The notes under the pieces are model-generated. The model did not search any database and was not told the DNA's origin. It saw only the letters and a list, made by a program, of their open reading frames with translations. Made by a program: the position numbers and the translations under genes. A stretch of DNA of 38,057 bases. It comes from Coemansia sp. RSA 1804 (Eukaryota > Kickxellomycota > Kickxellomycetes > Kickxellales > Kickxellaceae). This document shows, piece by piece, positions 7,311 through 22,300 of the stretch (positions within the stretch are counted from its first letter, which is position 1; every line of letters begins with the position of its first letter). The stretch spans positions 1 through 38,057 of the forward strand of contig JANBTH010000089.1 in assembly GCA_027578815.1 (NCBI GenBank), written 5' to 3'.

Positions 7311-10300
7311 TCACGTGTTTCCGACAAGACTAAAGTACTGGCGCAGGGCCTCGGCAAGGACGGCGGGAAGACCGGCGATATCGCGCAGAACAACGTAGTA
7401 GTTGAAGGGGAAGGTGTCGAGATACCGCTCGACGCGCATCTCCATCCTCCCGTTGACGCCCTTGACGAAGGAGACGTGCTGCGTGTTCATGATAGAGTTC
7501 TTGTCAGCGTCGGCAGCGTCGGAGTCGGGAGGACCGGCGGAACCGGCGGAACCGGCTGCGCGGTCCAGAACAATGAAAACAACCATGACGCGACGCTCGG
7601 ACGCCGCACGCACCTGCTGCAGCAGCCGCGGGTGGTCCTGGCAGACACCGTCGGAAACAACCAGCTGCAGCCGCCAGAGCTCGTCGGCAGAAGCAGAGGA
7701 GGAACTGGCCTCGGCGGCCTCAAACAGCCGCAGCGACGCATCCATCAGCTGCACAACATTCGTCTTGTCGTCATCAAACGTGAATCGGCTGAGCACTCGC
7801 GCGCCAGCATCGGCGTCAAACGCAGCGTCAAACGGATGCAGCAGGGAGACCTGCTTGCCAAACGACACGACCGAGAGCTGTCCGACCTCCAGCTGCGTCA
7901 GCGCAGTGGTTATCAGCGCAAGTGTCTCGTACGCCAGCTCCACGGCATGCGCGGTTTGCGCCATCGACTTTGAGTTGTCCAGCGATACCATCACCTGGTA
8001 CTCGCGGCGGGCGGGCTTTGTGCGTCGCAGCCAGATCTTGTCCTTGCGGAAGTCCGACGCAATGTACGGGATGATGCGCTTCATGTTGAGCCGCTTGCCC
8101 GTGCGGTAGTCGCCGCGGAGCTGGGTGGCCTGCGTGGGCGTCAGAATCAGCCGCAGCTGCTCCGTGAGCGACAGTGCCAGATCGTGCGTCAGGCGCGAGT
8201 ACGCCTGCCACAGCTGTGCTGCGCGCTCGGCGTCCTGCGTGGTCTGAGCCCGCCACTCGCTCGTGGCTGTCTCCAGATCGCTTCGCAGCTGGTCGATGTC
8301 GATTTCATCGCTGGCAACCTCTGCATCGTCTTCATCCTCGGACATCCGCTCGTCGCCGTCGCCGTCGCCGTCTGGCTCCATAGCAGCAACAGACTGCTGC
8401 AGCTGCGCAGCATCCGCCATGCTGCTCCGCTCGCCGCTTTCGGGCGGCGGCTGCCGGTTTGATCTCGGCTCGACTCGGCTCTGCGGGTTCTCTGGCGCTT
8501 GGGCGCGGCCAGCATCCTCTTCTTCTTCTGGCTGGCTTTGCTGCTGGCGCTGGTGGGCACTGTCGCTGCCGGCCTGCTGCTCCTGCTCTTGATCCTGCTG
8601 CTGGTTCTGCTGTTGCTGGTTCTGCTGGGCACTATCATCGTCTTCCTCCTCGTTGTCGTCAATGTCCATGGGCTGGTGCTGCTGCTTCTCGAGCTCCTCG
8701 TCATTAGCGTCAGCCAGCGCAACCTTGTCATACGCATCGTCCTCGCCCTTGATATGCTCGAACTCGGAGGCCTCGGGCGCCGACTGCTGCTGCTCGCCAT
8801 CATCGTTACCACTGTTGTCGGCGGCGGCATCTTCCATCTCTGCCTCCGCTTCTTCGGCTTCGTCCCGCATGACAAGATCCAGACGCCGCTCCCACTTCTC
8901 AATGACGTCGGCCAGCGTGCGCTCCGAGTCCATCTGCGGCCGCTTTCGGTCCTCGCTCTGGATCTGCGCCTGCGTCTGGTTCTGGCTCTGGCTTGGATCC
9001 TGCGGCTGCGGCTGCGGCTGGGTGCTGCCGCTGGCATCGGGGCGCGTCATACGCTGCTGCTGCTGCTTCTGCTGTTGCTGGCTGCTCGACTCGTCGTCAG
9101 CTGGCTGCGGCTGGGAGTCCTGCGCCTCTGCGGCAGTGTTGGGCTGGTCGCTGCCGTCGAGATTCACGGCGGCATCGAGTCCGCCGGTGGGTTTGTTTGC
9201 GCCAGACGACTCGTCCTCGTTGCTGTTGAGCCGCGACTCGTCGTCGAGCAGCGTGTTATCCGGCCCTTCATCCTCCTCATCGGGATCGCCGGTGCTGCCA
9301 GTCTCCTCCTGCTGGCCATCTTCACCTTCATCCTCGTCGTTGTCATCCTCATCCATCGCACTGCCGTCGTCTCCTTCGCCATCGCGTTCGGCTGTCTCTT
9401 CGCCGTCATTCATGACATCGTCGGCCCCGTCTGTGCGCGGACCCTCATCATCGTTCTCGTTCTCATTCTCCGCCTTCTCCTCCTCTTCTGCTTCTGCCGC
9501 TGCCGATGGCTTCTGGTCAATTGCATCCTCCTCGGCACCAAGATCATCGTCAGCCTCAATCCCATCGTCGTCTTCCTCGTTCTCGCTCTGCTCGGCATCG
9601 CCGTCAATATCAAGGCCCTCGGGCATCTCGAGCTGGTCGCCCAGATCGTCAACATCAGCCATGCGGTCCAGCGTATCCTTGTTGGTGCGCGGATCGAGCT
9701 CCTCGCCATCGCTGTCGTTATCGCCAGACTCGCCGTCAGAGCGCATCTCCTCATCATCGTCGCCGCCATCGTCGTGCTCGGGCTGGCCGGCGGCATCAGC
9801 AGCATCCTCTTCCTCCTCCTTTTGCTGCTGTTTCTGCGGATCGCCCTCGTTGTCGCTCTCTTGGCCAGCAACAATATCGGTCTCGCTCTTGGACTGCTTG
9901 GCAGAGGAGTCGGCGGTCTGGTCGGTATCCTTGGAATCGCCGTCCTTGTCGTTCTCATCGTTTTCGTCCTTGTCGTCCCACAGCTTCTCATCGAGGGCGG
10001 TCGGATCGGTCGGATCCACATCCCCGATCTGCTCATCCATCTCGTGGTCGCTGTCATCGTCGTCGGACGACGAGCCGGAGCCATCAGAGTCGTCGCTCTC
10101 CAGATCAGCGTCGCCCAGGGTGCCATTGAAGTCGCCCGACATCTCCACCGCATCCTCATTGGTAGCCGGCTCGTCCTCGTCGTCCTCCTGGTCCTCCTTG
10201 TTCTCACTGTCGCGGAGCCCCTCGATCTGGTCCTCGCCCTCGATCTCGTCAGACACGTTCTTGGCGCCCGCCGTGGAGCCCTCGCCCATGCCGGTTCCGG

Positions 10301-13300
10301 TGGCCTGCGCATTGGTGTCGCCGGCGTCCTCGGGCTCCAGCGGCTCGTCCTGCGGACCCATTCCGTGCACCATCGCAGATGTCAGCGACGTGGCCATGCC
10401 CAGCGCAAAGTGCACAACCGCCCGGTGCAGCTCCGCATGCTCCGCCACCACCGCCTGCACAAGCAGCAGGTACTGCCTCACCCAGGGCTGCACGCACCGG
10501 AACACCGCGCCCCGCGTGTCGGGCGATTCACCAGGGTTGCCTGCGACACTGTGCCGGCTGCTGCTGCTGCTGAAGTTGTAGCACTCGCGCGTCAGGTCGC
10601 GGAGCACCGGAACCATTGTGCGCAGCTGCAGGGCTTGCGCAAGCGCCTGGTGGGCGTCCAGCCTGCGCACCAGCTCCTTGGGCGCAAGGCCCCAGATGTT
10701 GCGCTTCTCGTCCGCAGAAGCCAAGGAAGATGCGGTCTCGGCAGCCCGAACAGCTTGCCACACGCCCATGACGCCGGTGATCCAGCGCCCAGCAGTCGCA
10801 GCAGCCGCCGAGTCCCACGCATGATCATTGGTGCCGGATGGCTCCGCGACACTGGCGTCCACGGCATTCGCGCCGAGCTGCTCGGCCACACGGTTGACTG
10901 ACGCCAGCGCTGGCTGCACCCACGGGTCCAGCATCCGCGGATCCAGATCAGTCCGGGAGAGCCGCAGCGCCTCCGCAACAGCGTGTGCTGCAGTCGCCAG
11001 GGCCTCGCGGGCAGCGGCGACGGCCGGACTCGCGCTTGCGCAGATGTCGGCTGTAAGGGCGTCAACACCAGACATTGCAAGCGCGGTGGCCATGGCCGAC
11101 GCGGTGCCCAGCAGCGCGTGTGCGGCGGCAAACTGGTCCGATGCCGCGCGGATCCGGCTCACCGCACACTCCACAGCACCAGCGGAAGCGGGATCCCAGC
11201 CGCCAGCTCCGGACACTGCGCCAACGTCGGCCAGCAGCTGGGTCAGCTGCGCCATCGCCGAGTCCGCGGCCAGCTTGAGCTCCTCCACAACGAAGGAGCC
11301 AGACACGCGGGATGCCGGTTCCGTCGATAAACTGCCTTCACCCCACGCAGATGCCGCGCCCATCAGCGTCGCAGCGTCGGCCACCAGCTCGGCAGCGCAC
11401 TGGCGGTCGCCGACAACCAGGCTGTGGAGACACTCAACGAGCCCGGTTATCGCGCGCACCTGGGCGCCGGGCACCTCGGGGCTCCGCGCATCGTCGAAGG
11501 CCGCCGCGCGCAGCTGCGACATCTGCGCAGCCAGCTGGAAGAACGCAGCATCCGCTGTGCGCAGACTGCGCAGCGTGGCTGCCGCCGATGCCGATAGAAC
11601 AAGCTGGCCGTCGGCGGCGGATGCCTGGGACACGGCCGACTGCCACGAAGCGGTGTCCAGCGGACGCAGCTGCAACAGTGACAGCTGTGCGCCGAGTCCC
11701 GGTGCCGCGGCATTAGACAAAGCACCGGCTGCTGGTCCCTCGGTTCCGCCGTCTTCTTCGGCTGGCGCCGATGCCTGCGTGGATGCGCGGAAGTGCCGCT
11801 TCAGCCCGAGGTCCTGCATTCCGCGCAGAATCTCCTTCAGCCGCGTGCGACGCAGGTTGCGCTGCTCGCCCCAGAACCGGCGCACCAGCCGCTGCCGCTC
11901 CTCCTCGTCGATCTCAGCGTCATCGTCCTCGGCTCCATCATCGTCCGCAGCGCTGCCTCCAATAACGTGCTTGCCGCGGGTCCTCGGTTTTGGCTTCTGC
12001 TTCTTCTTTGCGCTCTTGCCAGCAGCATCGCCGCCACTCTTCTTCTTCGCCGGCAGCAGCCGCCGCGGCGTCTCCATGCTTTGGAAATAATGGATGTCGG
12101 CGGCGGCCTGGCGCGCAAAGTCGCCAAACACATCGACAGCTTCCGCCTCGACCCTTGAGCGGCCAACCAGGCGCGAGGCCTCGAGCATGCGCCGCAGCCG
12201 GAGTAGCGAGCCAGCGCTGGCGGCAACGACTTCAGCCACCGCCGGATCGGCCAGCCGGGCAAGCGCGGCCACACGCATCGCATCGTCCGCACCGGGCTCC
12301 CGGCGGCCAGGCATCCACGCAGCAGACGCGCCCTGGCGAGCGGCATCCTCCAGCGCCAGCGCAGCAGGCACGGCCTCGACGCCAGCATCGGCCAGCGGCG
12401 TGGACACAAGCACAACGGACGGCACACACGCAGTGTCCACGCCGGCGGCCTGGTGCGCCTGGATGATCTGGAACACCGGCTGCTCCAGCGTGTCACGCAG
12501 CCGGCGCACGCACTTGGCCAGATGCCGGTGCGTGCGCTGCGCGCTGGCGCGGAGGGCGGCGGGATTCGCGTCCTTCCACGCCGAGATCTTCACGTACTGC
12601 GCCAGGTCGCGCGCGATCGGCTGCTTGCCGCGCGCGAGGTGGTCGGCCACCGCCGGCGCAAACTGCAGGTAGTAGGCGACGGCGTTGCGCAGCGGGCCGT
12701 GCACGGGGTCGGCACGCAGCGCGTCGGCCACGCAGCACCCGGCGGCCAGGGCGCGCACAGCTACGACGGCGGCGCGGTGCGCGGCAAACGCAAGCAGCAG
12801 GTTGAGGCGCGCGCGGAACTCGCCGGCGGGGCATCCGTGCGCAAAGCGGTCGAGCGCCGCCGCCAGCTCCGCGCCAGTCGCCGGTGCCTCGCCGGACGCC
12901 GCCACAAGCACGGCGTACAGACTGAACCACCACTCGGCGGCCACGCGGCGCGCACACGCCAGCTCCTGCGCGCGGAGCACGTGCGGCCACGCATTGAGCT
13001 CCAGCTGCCGCCACCGCACGACCAGCCGCGCCGCCTCCGCCAGCTCCGCGCCCAGCGACGTCTCGCGCGCCGCGTGCGTTTCCCACGACTCCTGCGCGCG
13101 CGCGTAGAGCTGCTCGACACCCGCTAGCACCCGCGCCACGGGCGCCGTCGCAGCCTGCGCCAGCACGCGCGTGGCCGCGTTGCCGATCAGCTGCAGCCCC
13201 GCGTGGTCCGGCCACTCCTGCAGCAGCGCGGCGGCCCGTGCGCGGATCGCCAGCGCCACGGGGCGCGCCCGCACCGTCTCGCTGGGCCACGGGTCGCGGT

Positions 13301-16300
13301 AGAAGTCGCGCACACGCGTCGTGCGCGTCCCCGACTCCGCGTCCGGCTGATGGCCGCTATCGCTGGCGGAGTCGGTTGCCGAAACCGCGTCGGCCAGCGC
13401 CGCCATGTTGGCTGCGCGCAGCATGGCGTCGGCGCCGTCGGGCAGCATGGACGCCGTGTCGCGCCGCACCGCGTGCACCGATGCGGCCAGCTGCAGCGCG
13501 GCCCGGCGCGCCTCGCGCACCAGCGACGGCCGCAGATCGGGCGCGCATCCGGAGGCGCCGAATTGGAGCATCACGTACTGGTGGCACGCGGCAACAGCTG
13601 CAACCGTGTCGCCATCGAGGTCGTCGTCGGCCGGGGAACCGCCAGCCGCGGCCTCACCGTCACAGTCGCCGGCAGACGGCCCCCCGCTCTCGTCGTCCTC
13701 CTCGTCGGCGAACAGCTCCTCGTAGCCCGGAAACAGCTCGCGCACCAGGTCATCGTCGGTCGGATCCGGACGCGCGCGCAGCCTGAACAGACTGGCCGCT
13801 TCCGCATCGCGCCTGCGCTTGGCCTCGACTGCGCGGTGGTGGATGTCGTGGGCGTCGCGGAACACCGCATCGAGCGCGGCCACGTCGGGGGCCGCCAGGT
13901 GGCCGCGCGCCTGCACGCCCAGCACGGTGCGCAGAAGCAGCGCACGCACCAGCTCGCCGTACATCCGCAGCGCACGCCCCTTGCTGCCGCCGTCGCCCGT
14001 CTCCTGCTTTGGCGCAAAGAAGGCCACCGCCTTGAGGCGCGCCAGCGCGCGCTGCATCTCCGCGTTGGATGCCTCGGTCGCCGGCACGCCGCCAACCGCA
14101 GGCATCGCGTAGATCTCGGCCACGAGCCGCGCGTTCTCGCGGTGGACCGCGGTCCGCGGGTCCGTGCGGCGGCACTCGTCCGCCAGCTGCGCCAGCGCAT
14201 ATGCGATCGACCGGGCGTGGACGCACCAGATCTGCGCAACATCGCGGAACGCCGCGTAGTAGCGGGCCCGCACGCGCGTCTGGAACTGCGCCAGCGTGGC
14301 CACCAGCGCGTCGGCGGCCGCCAGCGGAAGCTCGCCGCCCTGCAGCAGCTGCGCACAGACGTCGCGCACGCGACCGAGCACGCCGCCGCAGAGCGTGCGC
14401 GCCTCGTGCCACAGCTCGGCAAACGGCGCTGCTGCGTCCCGGTCGGACGGCGGCGGCCGGAACACCCGGTCGATGCCCGACTGGCGCGCCTCCAGCGCTG
14501 CTACGTCGGCGGCAAGCGGCCGGGTTGCCGCGGTATCGGTGTCGCCGGTCATCGCGCGCTGCACATTGCGGATCGCAGCGAGTTGCGCCTGCGCGGTGTC
14601 GATGTCGTCGCCCAGCCATTCCCACCGCGTGTGTGCGCGCGCTGCGGGGTCCACCGCACGGTGCGGAACCGACAGCGCGAGCATCCCGCTGTGCACCGCA
14701 ATGGTCGCCGCCATGACTCCGCGCCGCGCGGCAGTGCCATTTTGAGCAGCTGCCGCACAGACGGCCTCGGCTGCGGGAGCAATGCACAATGACACGCGGT
14801 CATCCGTATTTATGACCCGATCCAGCGCTTCGCGCCATCTGCCTGCAGCTGCCTCGATATCAAGGCTGCTGCTATCGCTAGTGTGCAGCAGAGCGGATGC
14901 CAGCGCAGACGACTGGCGATGCAGCTCTGCGCACGAGTCCTCTTCTGTCGTGTCGCAGACGGCTACAGCAGCAACTGCCAGCAGCCACACGAGAGCGGCA
15001 AGATCCCTCGCTGGCGCCGGACTGGGCGGCGTGTAAGTAGTCAGCGCGCGCAGCATTCCCACGACCCCGTCGCGAGCGCCGCCATGGTCCTCGAGCGCAC
15101 AGTCCAGCAGCCCGGCTGAATGGCGCCACGTCAGCTCGGTGGCCACGGGCCGCGCGAGTCGCAGCAGCGCAGCCGACGAGTCGGGCAGCACATCGGCCAC
15201 CGTCTGGCTGTGCAGCTGGTCGTGCCACTGGTCGATGATGTCAATTGCCAGCGGCAGCGCACTCGCCAGCATCTCCTCTCTCCTCCTCTTTTTACTCTCT
15301 GGCTTTGCTGTTGCTCTGCCGTGCTCGTTGAGCGACCAGCTGAGCCGCGCAAACACGGGCGCCCACGGCGACTCGCTTCCGACAGACATGCTCGAAATAA
15401 CGGTAGTGCGCAGGCGCGCGATGCTCAGGTCTTGCAGACTGGAATCGTTTCGGCCAGCCATATGGTTGCTGCTACCGGATGCCAGCACGGCCAGTTGCGC
15501 TACCTGCTGCCAGTCGGCCAGCGAGCGGATATCATTGAGTACAGCTGCCAGCGGCATCTCAATACTGCTGACATCGCTATTGTTTCCCTCTGCTTGCGTT
15601 CCACTCGCGTCAATCGCAGGGAGCGAGTCGGCGAACCGCGCAATCGCATCCACCACCAGGTGCCTGCCTCTACTACTGCCGCGGGAACTGGCCGTGGCGT
15701 AGAGCATGGCAATGGCTTCAACCACAGCCTCGCGCAACTCCTCCGAGAACACCGCAGATTGTGCTGAATGGTGTATATCAGCCGTCACCATGATGTGCTT
15801 GTGCGCGGCAAGCAGTCGCGCCTCGATGTGGCGCTCGTTGGCGTCGCACAGCGTCACCGGATGGACCAGCAGCCAGAGGCGGGCGCTGTGTGCGGCATCG
15901 AGCACCAGGGGCCGCACCCGCCCAAGCGTCAGCTGGATCTGGGCGCCGACGCTGTCAGGCTGAGAGCGAGTCAGCCCTAGCACCTGGTGCAGCGCGGTCT
16001 GCGTCTCCTCGAATGCCACAGCCAGCGCACTGCTGTTGTCGCCAGCACCGCCGCCATTGTCATTCGCCCCAGCAACCAGGTGCCGGATGCGGATGGCCAG
16101 GCGGTACAGTGAGCGCAGCACCGGCACGCAGGAGCCCAGATCGGAGTCCGCAGAGCAGTCGCCGACTGCGGTGGCCGAACCAAGACGAGCTACAGACGCC
16201 TCCCACGCATCGATCAACAGGTCGCACCCGTCGGCCACATCCAGGACACGCTGCAAGTGCGCGACATCCGCATCAGGCTGGCGAAGAAGCGCCGCCCGCC

Positions 16301-19300
16301 GTGCCGACGCACTAGTGGCGGGCAACACAGCATCGCTGCCAACAGCAACGGTGGCCCCCGACATGGCGGCAATGCGCTCGCGCTGGAACACAAGCGCCGC
16401 GCACAGAACCTCGTGCCACCGCACCACCGCAGAGCGATTGCCGGCAATGCTCCGCTGCAGTGCGCGGTGGAGCGCGGCATTCAGCGGCACGAGCGATGGC
16501 GCCGACCTCAAGATCTCCGTGTTCAGCTGGCACTCCACAGCAACCTGCGCGCGCGCCTGACGCACGGCGCCAGCCAGCGGGGCCGCCAGAAGCGCAGCGA
16601 CGACCGCCGACTCCTCCTTACTGCTGTCGCTGGCTAGAATTGCCGAAAACAGCGCCGCTCCAAACGAGTCCGCGTCGGGCGGCAGCGTTCCGATTATCGC
16701 TACCAGCAACGCCTGGCGCTCCCGCGTCGTCCCGGAAGCCACCGCCCTGCGCGCCAGATGCGCCTGCCAGTGGGCCACGGACACGCACGACCCGCGCGCA
16801 GTGGGCGCGTAGTAGGCGGCAAGCAGCTCGGCCGCGCAGCCATCGCCAACGAGTCGGGCAGCGTAGCCGCGCTGCGTGCGCTCGGCAACACGCACGGCCT
16901 GGTGGGCAACGGCGGTCAGAGTAGCATGATGGGGCGACAGCATGTCGCTGGGAACCAGGCTGCTGCTCAGCCCAACGGACCGCGCTACAACCGCCTGGTC
17001 CGCCGAACCAGATCCGGCGCCAGTACCAGAGCCGGCAGGCGGCGGCAGGACGCAGATCTCGATCCCTCGGTTGCGCATCGCGCGGGACAGCTCGCCGTGC
17101 ATCGGATCCACCGCCATGACGATCCGGAAGTCGGGGTGCGGGACAACAGGGGCCGTGCGCTTCGGGTCCTCGGTCACGTGGAGCACGCCGCCGGGCTCCA
17201 GCAGCCCGTTGAGCCGGTCCAGCACCGAGGCGCTGCACAGGTTCGCGCGGTCCACCAGCAGCCAGTGCCCGTTCACCAGCGCATCCACCAGCACGCCGTC
17301 CACCCACTCGAACCGCCCGGCGGCCTCCAGCGCAGCCAGGGCGCGCACCGCCTGCCGCACAGACTCGGCCTGCCCGGCGTCAATCCCATCGACGGCGTCG
17401 ACGATCTGCGCAACGGCTGCGCACAGACCGCTCGTGCTGGTGCAGCGCCTGACGCTGTGGAACTGCGAAAACGCACGGGCCAGCGCGGCACCGGACCCTG
17501 GGCCCTGGTCAGGGCTCGCCAGCAGCGCGTGGCCGAGAAGCGCCTCGACGCGCGCGAGAAGCGCGGTGCGGTGGCGCTGGATGTCGACCTGCTCGAAGCC
17601 GCCGATGATCTCGCTCGTATCGACGCCGGAGTTCATCGAGAACTCGACCAGCCGGTTGCCGGTCGCGCTGGCGAGCCACCGGACCATCGACGTCTTGCCG
17701 CATCCCGCGGGGCCGACAAGAATGGCCAGCCACCGCATCTCGACGCACTTGGCCAGCGACTCAAGCGCCCCGAGCTGGCCGTGCAGACACGCGAGTCGCG
17801 CGGTGTGCTCTAAGGCAGCTCCTCCACCCGGGTTGCTGCTGTTAGTGCGGCGCGGCAGCACGGCGTTGCCCACTTGCACGAGCTCGTCGGTGACGTGGAC
17901 GGCGGGAGCGCGAATGTCGATGCTGCGCTCGAACACGGCGCGGAACAGGGCGGCGACATGCAGGCGGTCGGCGTGGGTGCGCATCCGCTGGACGTAGAGC
18001 ATCGCGACGAACTCGTCAACGGGCTTGGGACCGGCCTCCAGCCGCGACGGCTGCTGCGCCAGCTCCATGAAGCGGCCGACGTCGCGCAGGTTGAATTCCC
18101 ACGGCGCGCCCGACGTGCCGAACTCGCGCCGCGCCATGGTCGCGTCGTGCATGCGGCCGTTGAAGTCGAGGATCCGCTGAGTAGCTACAGAAGATCCGTC
18201 CGGATCACCGTCGGCTCCGTACACGGCGCGGCAGATGGCGAGCAGGTCGTCGCGGGTCAGCTCGTCCATGAACACCTGCGTGAAGCGGTTGACGAACGAG
18301 CGCGGCAAGCCCTTGCGGCCGCCGCCCTGGCCGAGCGGATTCTGCGCAGCGAACACGCGGAACCCGGGCGCCAGCGCGAACTCGCGATCCAGCTCGGCAA
18401 TGTAGACGGCGCCGCGGTGGTCGAGGCACGAGTTGAGGCCCTCGAGCACGCTCTGCGACGCCAGGTTGATTTCGTCGAGCAGAACCCAGTCGCCGCGCTT
18501 CAGCGCGCGCAGGAACGGCGCGTCGCACCACGCAAACCCGCCGTCGACGGGCAGATCGGTGCCGAACAGATCCATCAGATCCGTCTGGTCCGACAGGTTG
18601 ATCCGCACCAGCCGGTGGCCTGCCAGCCGCGCCAGCGTCGACACCAGAGTTGTCTTTCCGACGCCCGGACTCCCCTCCAGAAGCAGCGGCTTGCCTACCT
18701 GCATCGCGCGCAGCATCTTCACCAGGTTGTCGAAGGTCGTCGGCGCATCCAGCGCAAACGCCGACACGCCCTCCTGCGAGTGCTGCTCGCCGCACTCGAC
18801 GAAGAACGGCGCCACGCCAACGCCGGCACCCACATTTTCCGCTTCCTTCTGCCGCTGGATCCGCGAGGCGAGCGGTTCGGCGGCCGTTGCCAGGTCGCGG
18901 GACGGCGCCACGCCAACCATCCGCGCCGCCTCTGTCGGGGCGATGCCGACGATGCCGCACAGGCGGGCCACGCACTCGGCCTTGACTCGCGCCGGCAGCC
19001 GCGCGGCCACCGATGCGCCGCCGTAGACCGCCGAGCCCTGCGCGCCAACCGCGTCAAGGAGAACCAGACACGCGCCGTGCACCACGCCGGCATGTGCGCC
19101 AAGCAGAGCGTGGGTCCTGGCCACAAAGTCGGCCCAGAACAGGTAATCGCGCAGGCTGAGCGGGTGCTGCAGAACCTTCAGCTCCGCCTGGAGGCAGGCG
19201 ACGTAGGCGAGGATTGCATCGGCGCAGACGGCGGCCTCGTGCGGCGGAACACCATCGCTTCCGCCAGAAGGAGTGGAGGACGCCTCGAGTCGCTTGAGGA

Positions 19301-22300
19301 GGATCATCCGCAGGTCGGCGGCGTCCTGCGTGGTGGGCGCCCACAGCTCGGTGAAGCGGTTGCGCAGCGCCGGGCTGAGCTCGCGCTTCCCGTAGTCGCC
19401 GCCGGGATTCATGGTTGCCACGAACTCGAAGCCGTCGGCGGCCACCGTGGCCATCGAGGACCCCGATGCCTCTGCTGCCGCCGCTGCCGAGCTCACGTTC
19501 TCGGCCAGCACGAGCGTGCGCGACGGCTCAAGCACGCTGTTGAGCCGCTCGAGCACCGAGTCGTCCGCCAGGTTCAGCTCGTCCATCAGGAACATGTCGC
19601 CCTGCTTCATGGCCTGCACAAGCGGCCCGTCGTGCCACGCAAACAGCGCCTGCGACCGCGCGAGCAGCTCGTGCGCGCGCTGCAGCTGCTCCGCGCCAGC
19701 CTCCGCCAGCGCGCGGGTGTCGGGGTCGTCGGAGCCCCGCCACCGCGACGCCAGCTCCTCCAGCGCACCCGCGCTATCGACCGGGCCACGCGCCGGCGGC
19801 AGCAGCCCAGCAACGCTGCTGGCCTGGAGAATCCCGTTGGCCGCCTCCACCAGCGCGGCGCGGTTGCGCACGGGCCGCTGGCCGCCCAGAATGTCGGACG
19901 ACTCGGTGTTCTGGTGGCAGTTGACGATGTGCAGCTGCTGCGCGCGGGCCGCCGCCAGCATCTGGCACACCGTGGTCTTGCCGCAACCCGTCTCGCCGAC
20001 AAGCAGCACGGGCTCGTGGAAGCGCAGACACAGCGCGGTGAGGATAAACAGCCGCCGCATCGCCGACGTCCAGGCAACGGATGGCGCGGAGGTCCCGGAC
20101 TGCGCCTCGAATGCCTGGAACTCGGGCATCGCGCGCAGACTGGCCTCCGAGTACAGCGCGTCCACGTCGATTGTGCGCCGCGCGCCAGGACCGTCCTTCT
20201 TCGCGTAGAAGGCGCGCTCGATGGCCCGGCGCACAACCTGCCGGTCGTCGGCGGAGCGCACGCGCTCGGCGAGGAGCATGAAGCCGTGCGCGGCCAGCTC
20301 GTCGCGCGTCGCGGCGTGGCGGTTCGCCCAGCGGAACAGGTCGCGCAGCGTCACGAAGCCGTGGCTGGCCTCGAAGATCCGGTTCTGCGCGCGCACCTGC
20401 GTCAGGTTGCGGTAGGCGGAAACTAGCAGCGCGGCGTGGGTGGGCGGCACGCGGCAGCTGTCGGTGATGATCTGCTGCAGCTCGGACTCGGGAATGTCGT
20501 CGAAGTGGAGCTCGACAAAGCGGTTCCGGAACGCCCGCGACAGCGCCTTGCGCCCGCCGTAGAGCCCCGCCGGGTTCTGCGTGGCAAACAGCATGAAGTG
20601 CGGATGCGGACGCACCGTCTCCTGCGTCTCGGGAATCACCAGCTCCCGGTTGTCGTCCAGCAGCCGGTTCAGCGCCTCCAGCACGTCGGACGGCGCCAGA
20701 TTCAGCTCGTCGAGCACCAGCCAGTGCCCCTGCCGCAGCGCCTTCACCAGCAGCCCCTCCTCGAACACCAGCCGCCCGTCCGCCGCCGATGCGTACGCGC
20801 CAAGGTACTCCTGCAGATCCGTGTGCTCGTGGTTGTTGATGCGCACAAACCGGTGCCCCGTTGCGCGCGCCAGGTGCTGCACCATGCTTGTTTTGCCGGC
20901 CGAGGTTGGGCCCTGGATCAGCACAGGGTACCGCGCGCACATGACCGCGCGCGCAAGGGACCGGAGCTTGGTCTCGACCGACGGCGTCATCACGTAGGAG
21001 CCGCCATTAACTTCTTCCTCGTTTGCTTCCAGCTCCGCCGCGACCGGCAGCCAGAAGCCCTGCACCAGCACGGCGGCGCCGGGGTCCGCGCGGCTCGGCG
21101 GCACGCGGCTCAGCAGCTGCCGCAGATCGTCGCCCGCGAAGACGGCGCGCAGCTCGGCGCCCAGCAGCGGCTGCGTGGCGCCGTCCAGCTGCGTGACGAA
21201 GGTCATGAACAGCCCGTCGTAGAGCGCGCGCTTCAGCGAGTACGCCGGCGCATGGTCGCGCGCATACGTCAGCGCGCGGGTCAGGGTGCGCAGGCTGTAG
21301 TGCGGCTTCTGGCCGGCGCCATCCACCAGCCGGTGCTCCGCCGCCAGGCGCTTGGCGGCGCCGTAGAAGCCGATTACGCGGTGCGCGACGGCCGGCGGCG
21401 TGGTCGGCGGCAGATGCGACCGGACGATGGCCAGCAGGTCGTCGGAATGCGAGTCCGGCGGATGCACGAAGAACTCGGTGAAGCTGCTGCGCAGCCCCGG
21501 CGGCAGGTCGCGCTTTCCCACGTCGTTGGACGGATTCATGCAGGCGAACAGGCGGAAGTCCGGGTGGCACTTGATGCGCACGCCGGTTTCCGCCAGAAGC
21601 AGCGACCGCGCCTCGCTCTTCTGCAGCAGCCCGCCCAGACACGCCAGCGTCTCGGCCGTCGCCAGGTTGATCTCGTCGAGCAGAATCCACCCGCCGCTGC
21701 GTGCCGCCTTCACCAGCGCGCCCTCGACGAAGCTGAACACCATGCGCACGCCCTTCAGCGCCTCGAACTCCTCCACCCGCGCACTGAACTCGCGCCACTC
21801 GGCCGCCAGCTCGTCCACGCTCGCCCTGGTCAGCCGCTGCTTCTTGCGCTGCTGGCCATTCTCCTGCTCATCCTCGGATGATGCTGCCGCGCGGGCCTTG
21901 GCTATCACCTGCTCGGCCATTCCGACGGAGGCTCCGAACAGCCCGCCCAGCCGCCGCCAGTCGCGCTTCCCAAACGCCGTGCGCACCCTGTCCAGGAACG
22001 CCGCATTCTTGCGCACAGACACCGTGCGCCCAAACAGCGCGTCAAACGACTCGCGCAGCCGCAGCGCAAACACCGAGATATCGACCGGGCGGAACCCGCC
22101 GAGCAGGTCGGACGAGTCGCTCTGCTGCGAGAGATTGAACACCGCGAGCGGACGGCGGGTGAGCGCCGCCAGATGCTGCACCACGGTGGTCTTGCCCGTG
22201 CCGGTCTCGCCCAGCAGGAGCGCCGGCTCCGCCAGCTGCACACACGTGGCGATGCGCTCGAGAAGACAGCTGGCGTGCCGCGTGGTCGCAAACGGCATCC

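Noticed and set aside
8499..10901. An 800-codon plus-strand frame starting with a very hydrophobic Leu/Val-rich protein
   Set aside because: It is antisense to the acidic region of midasin. Asp/Glu codons (GAC, GAG) read backwards give Val/Leu, and Gln/Ala codons give Leu/Cys, so the 'membrane protein' is a mirror of the acidic stretch.
13203..14792. A 529-codon plus-strand frame
   Set aside because: It is antisense to the midasin linker, GC-driven and rich in Arg and His, without any motif.
17874..20426. An 850-codon plus-strand frame
   Set aside because: It is antisense to midasin AAA modules 3-5 in GC-rich DNA where stop codons are scarce. It is rich in Arg, His and Gln and has no domain.
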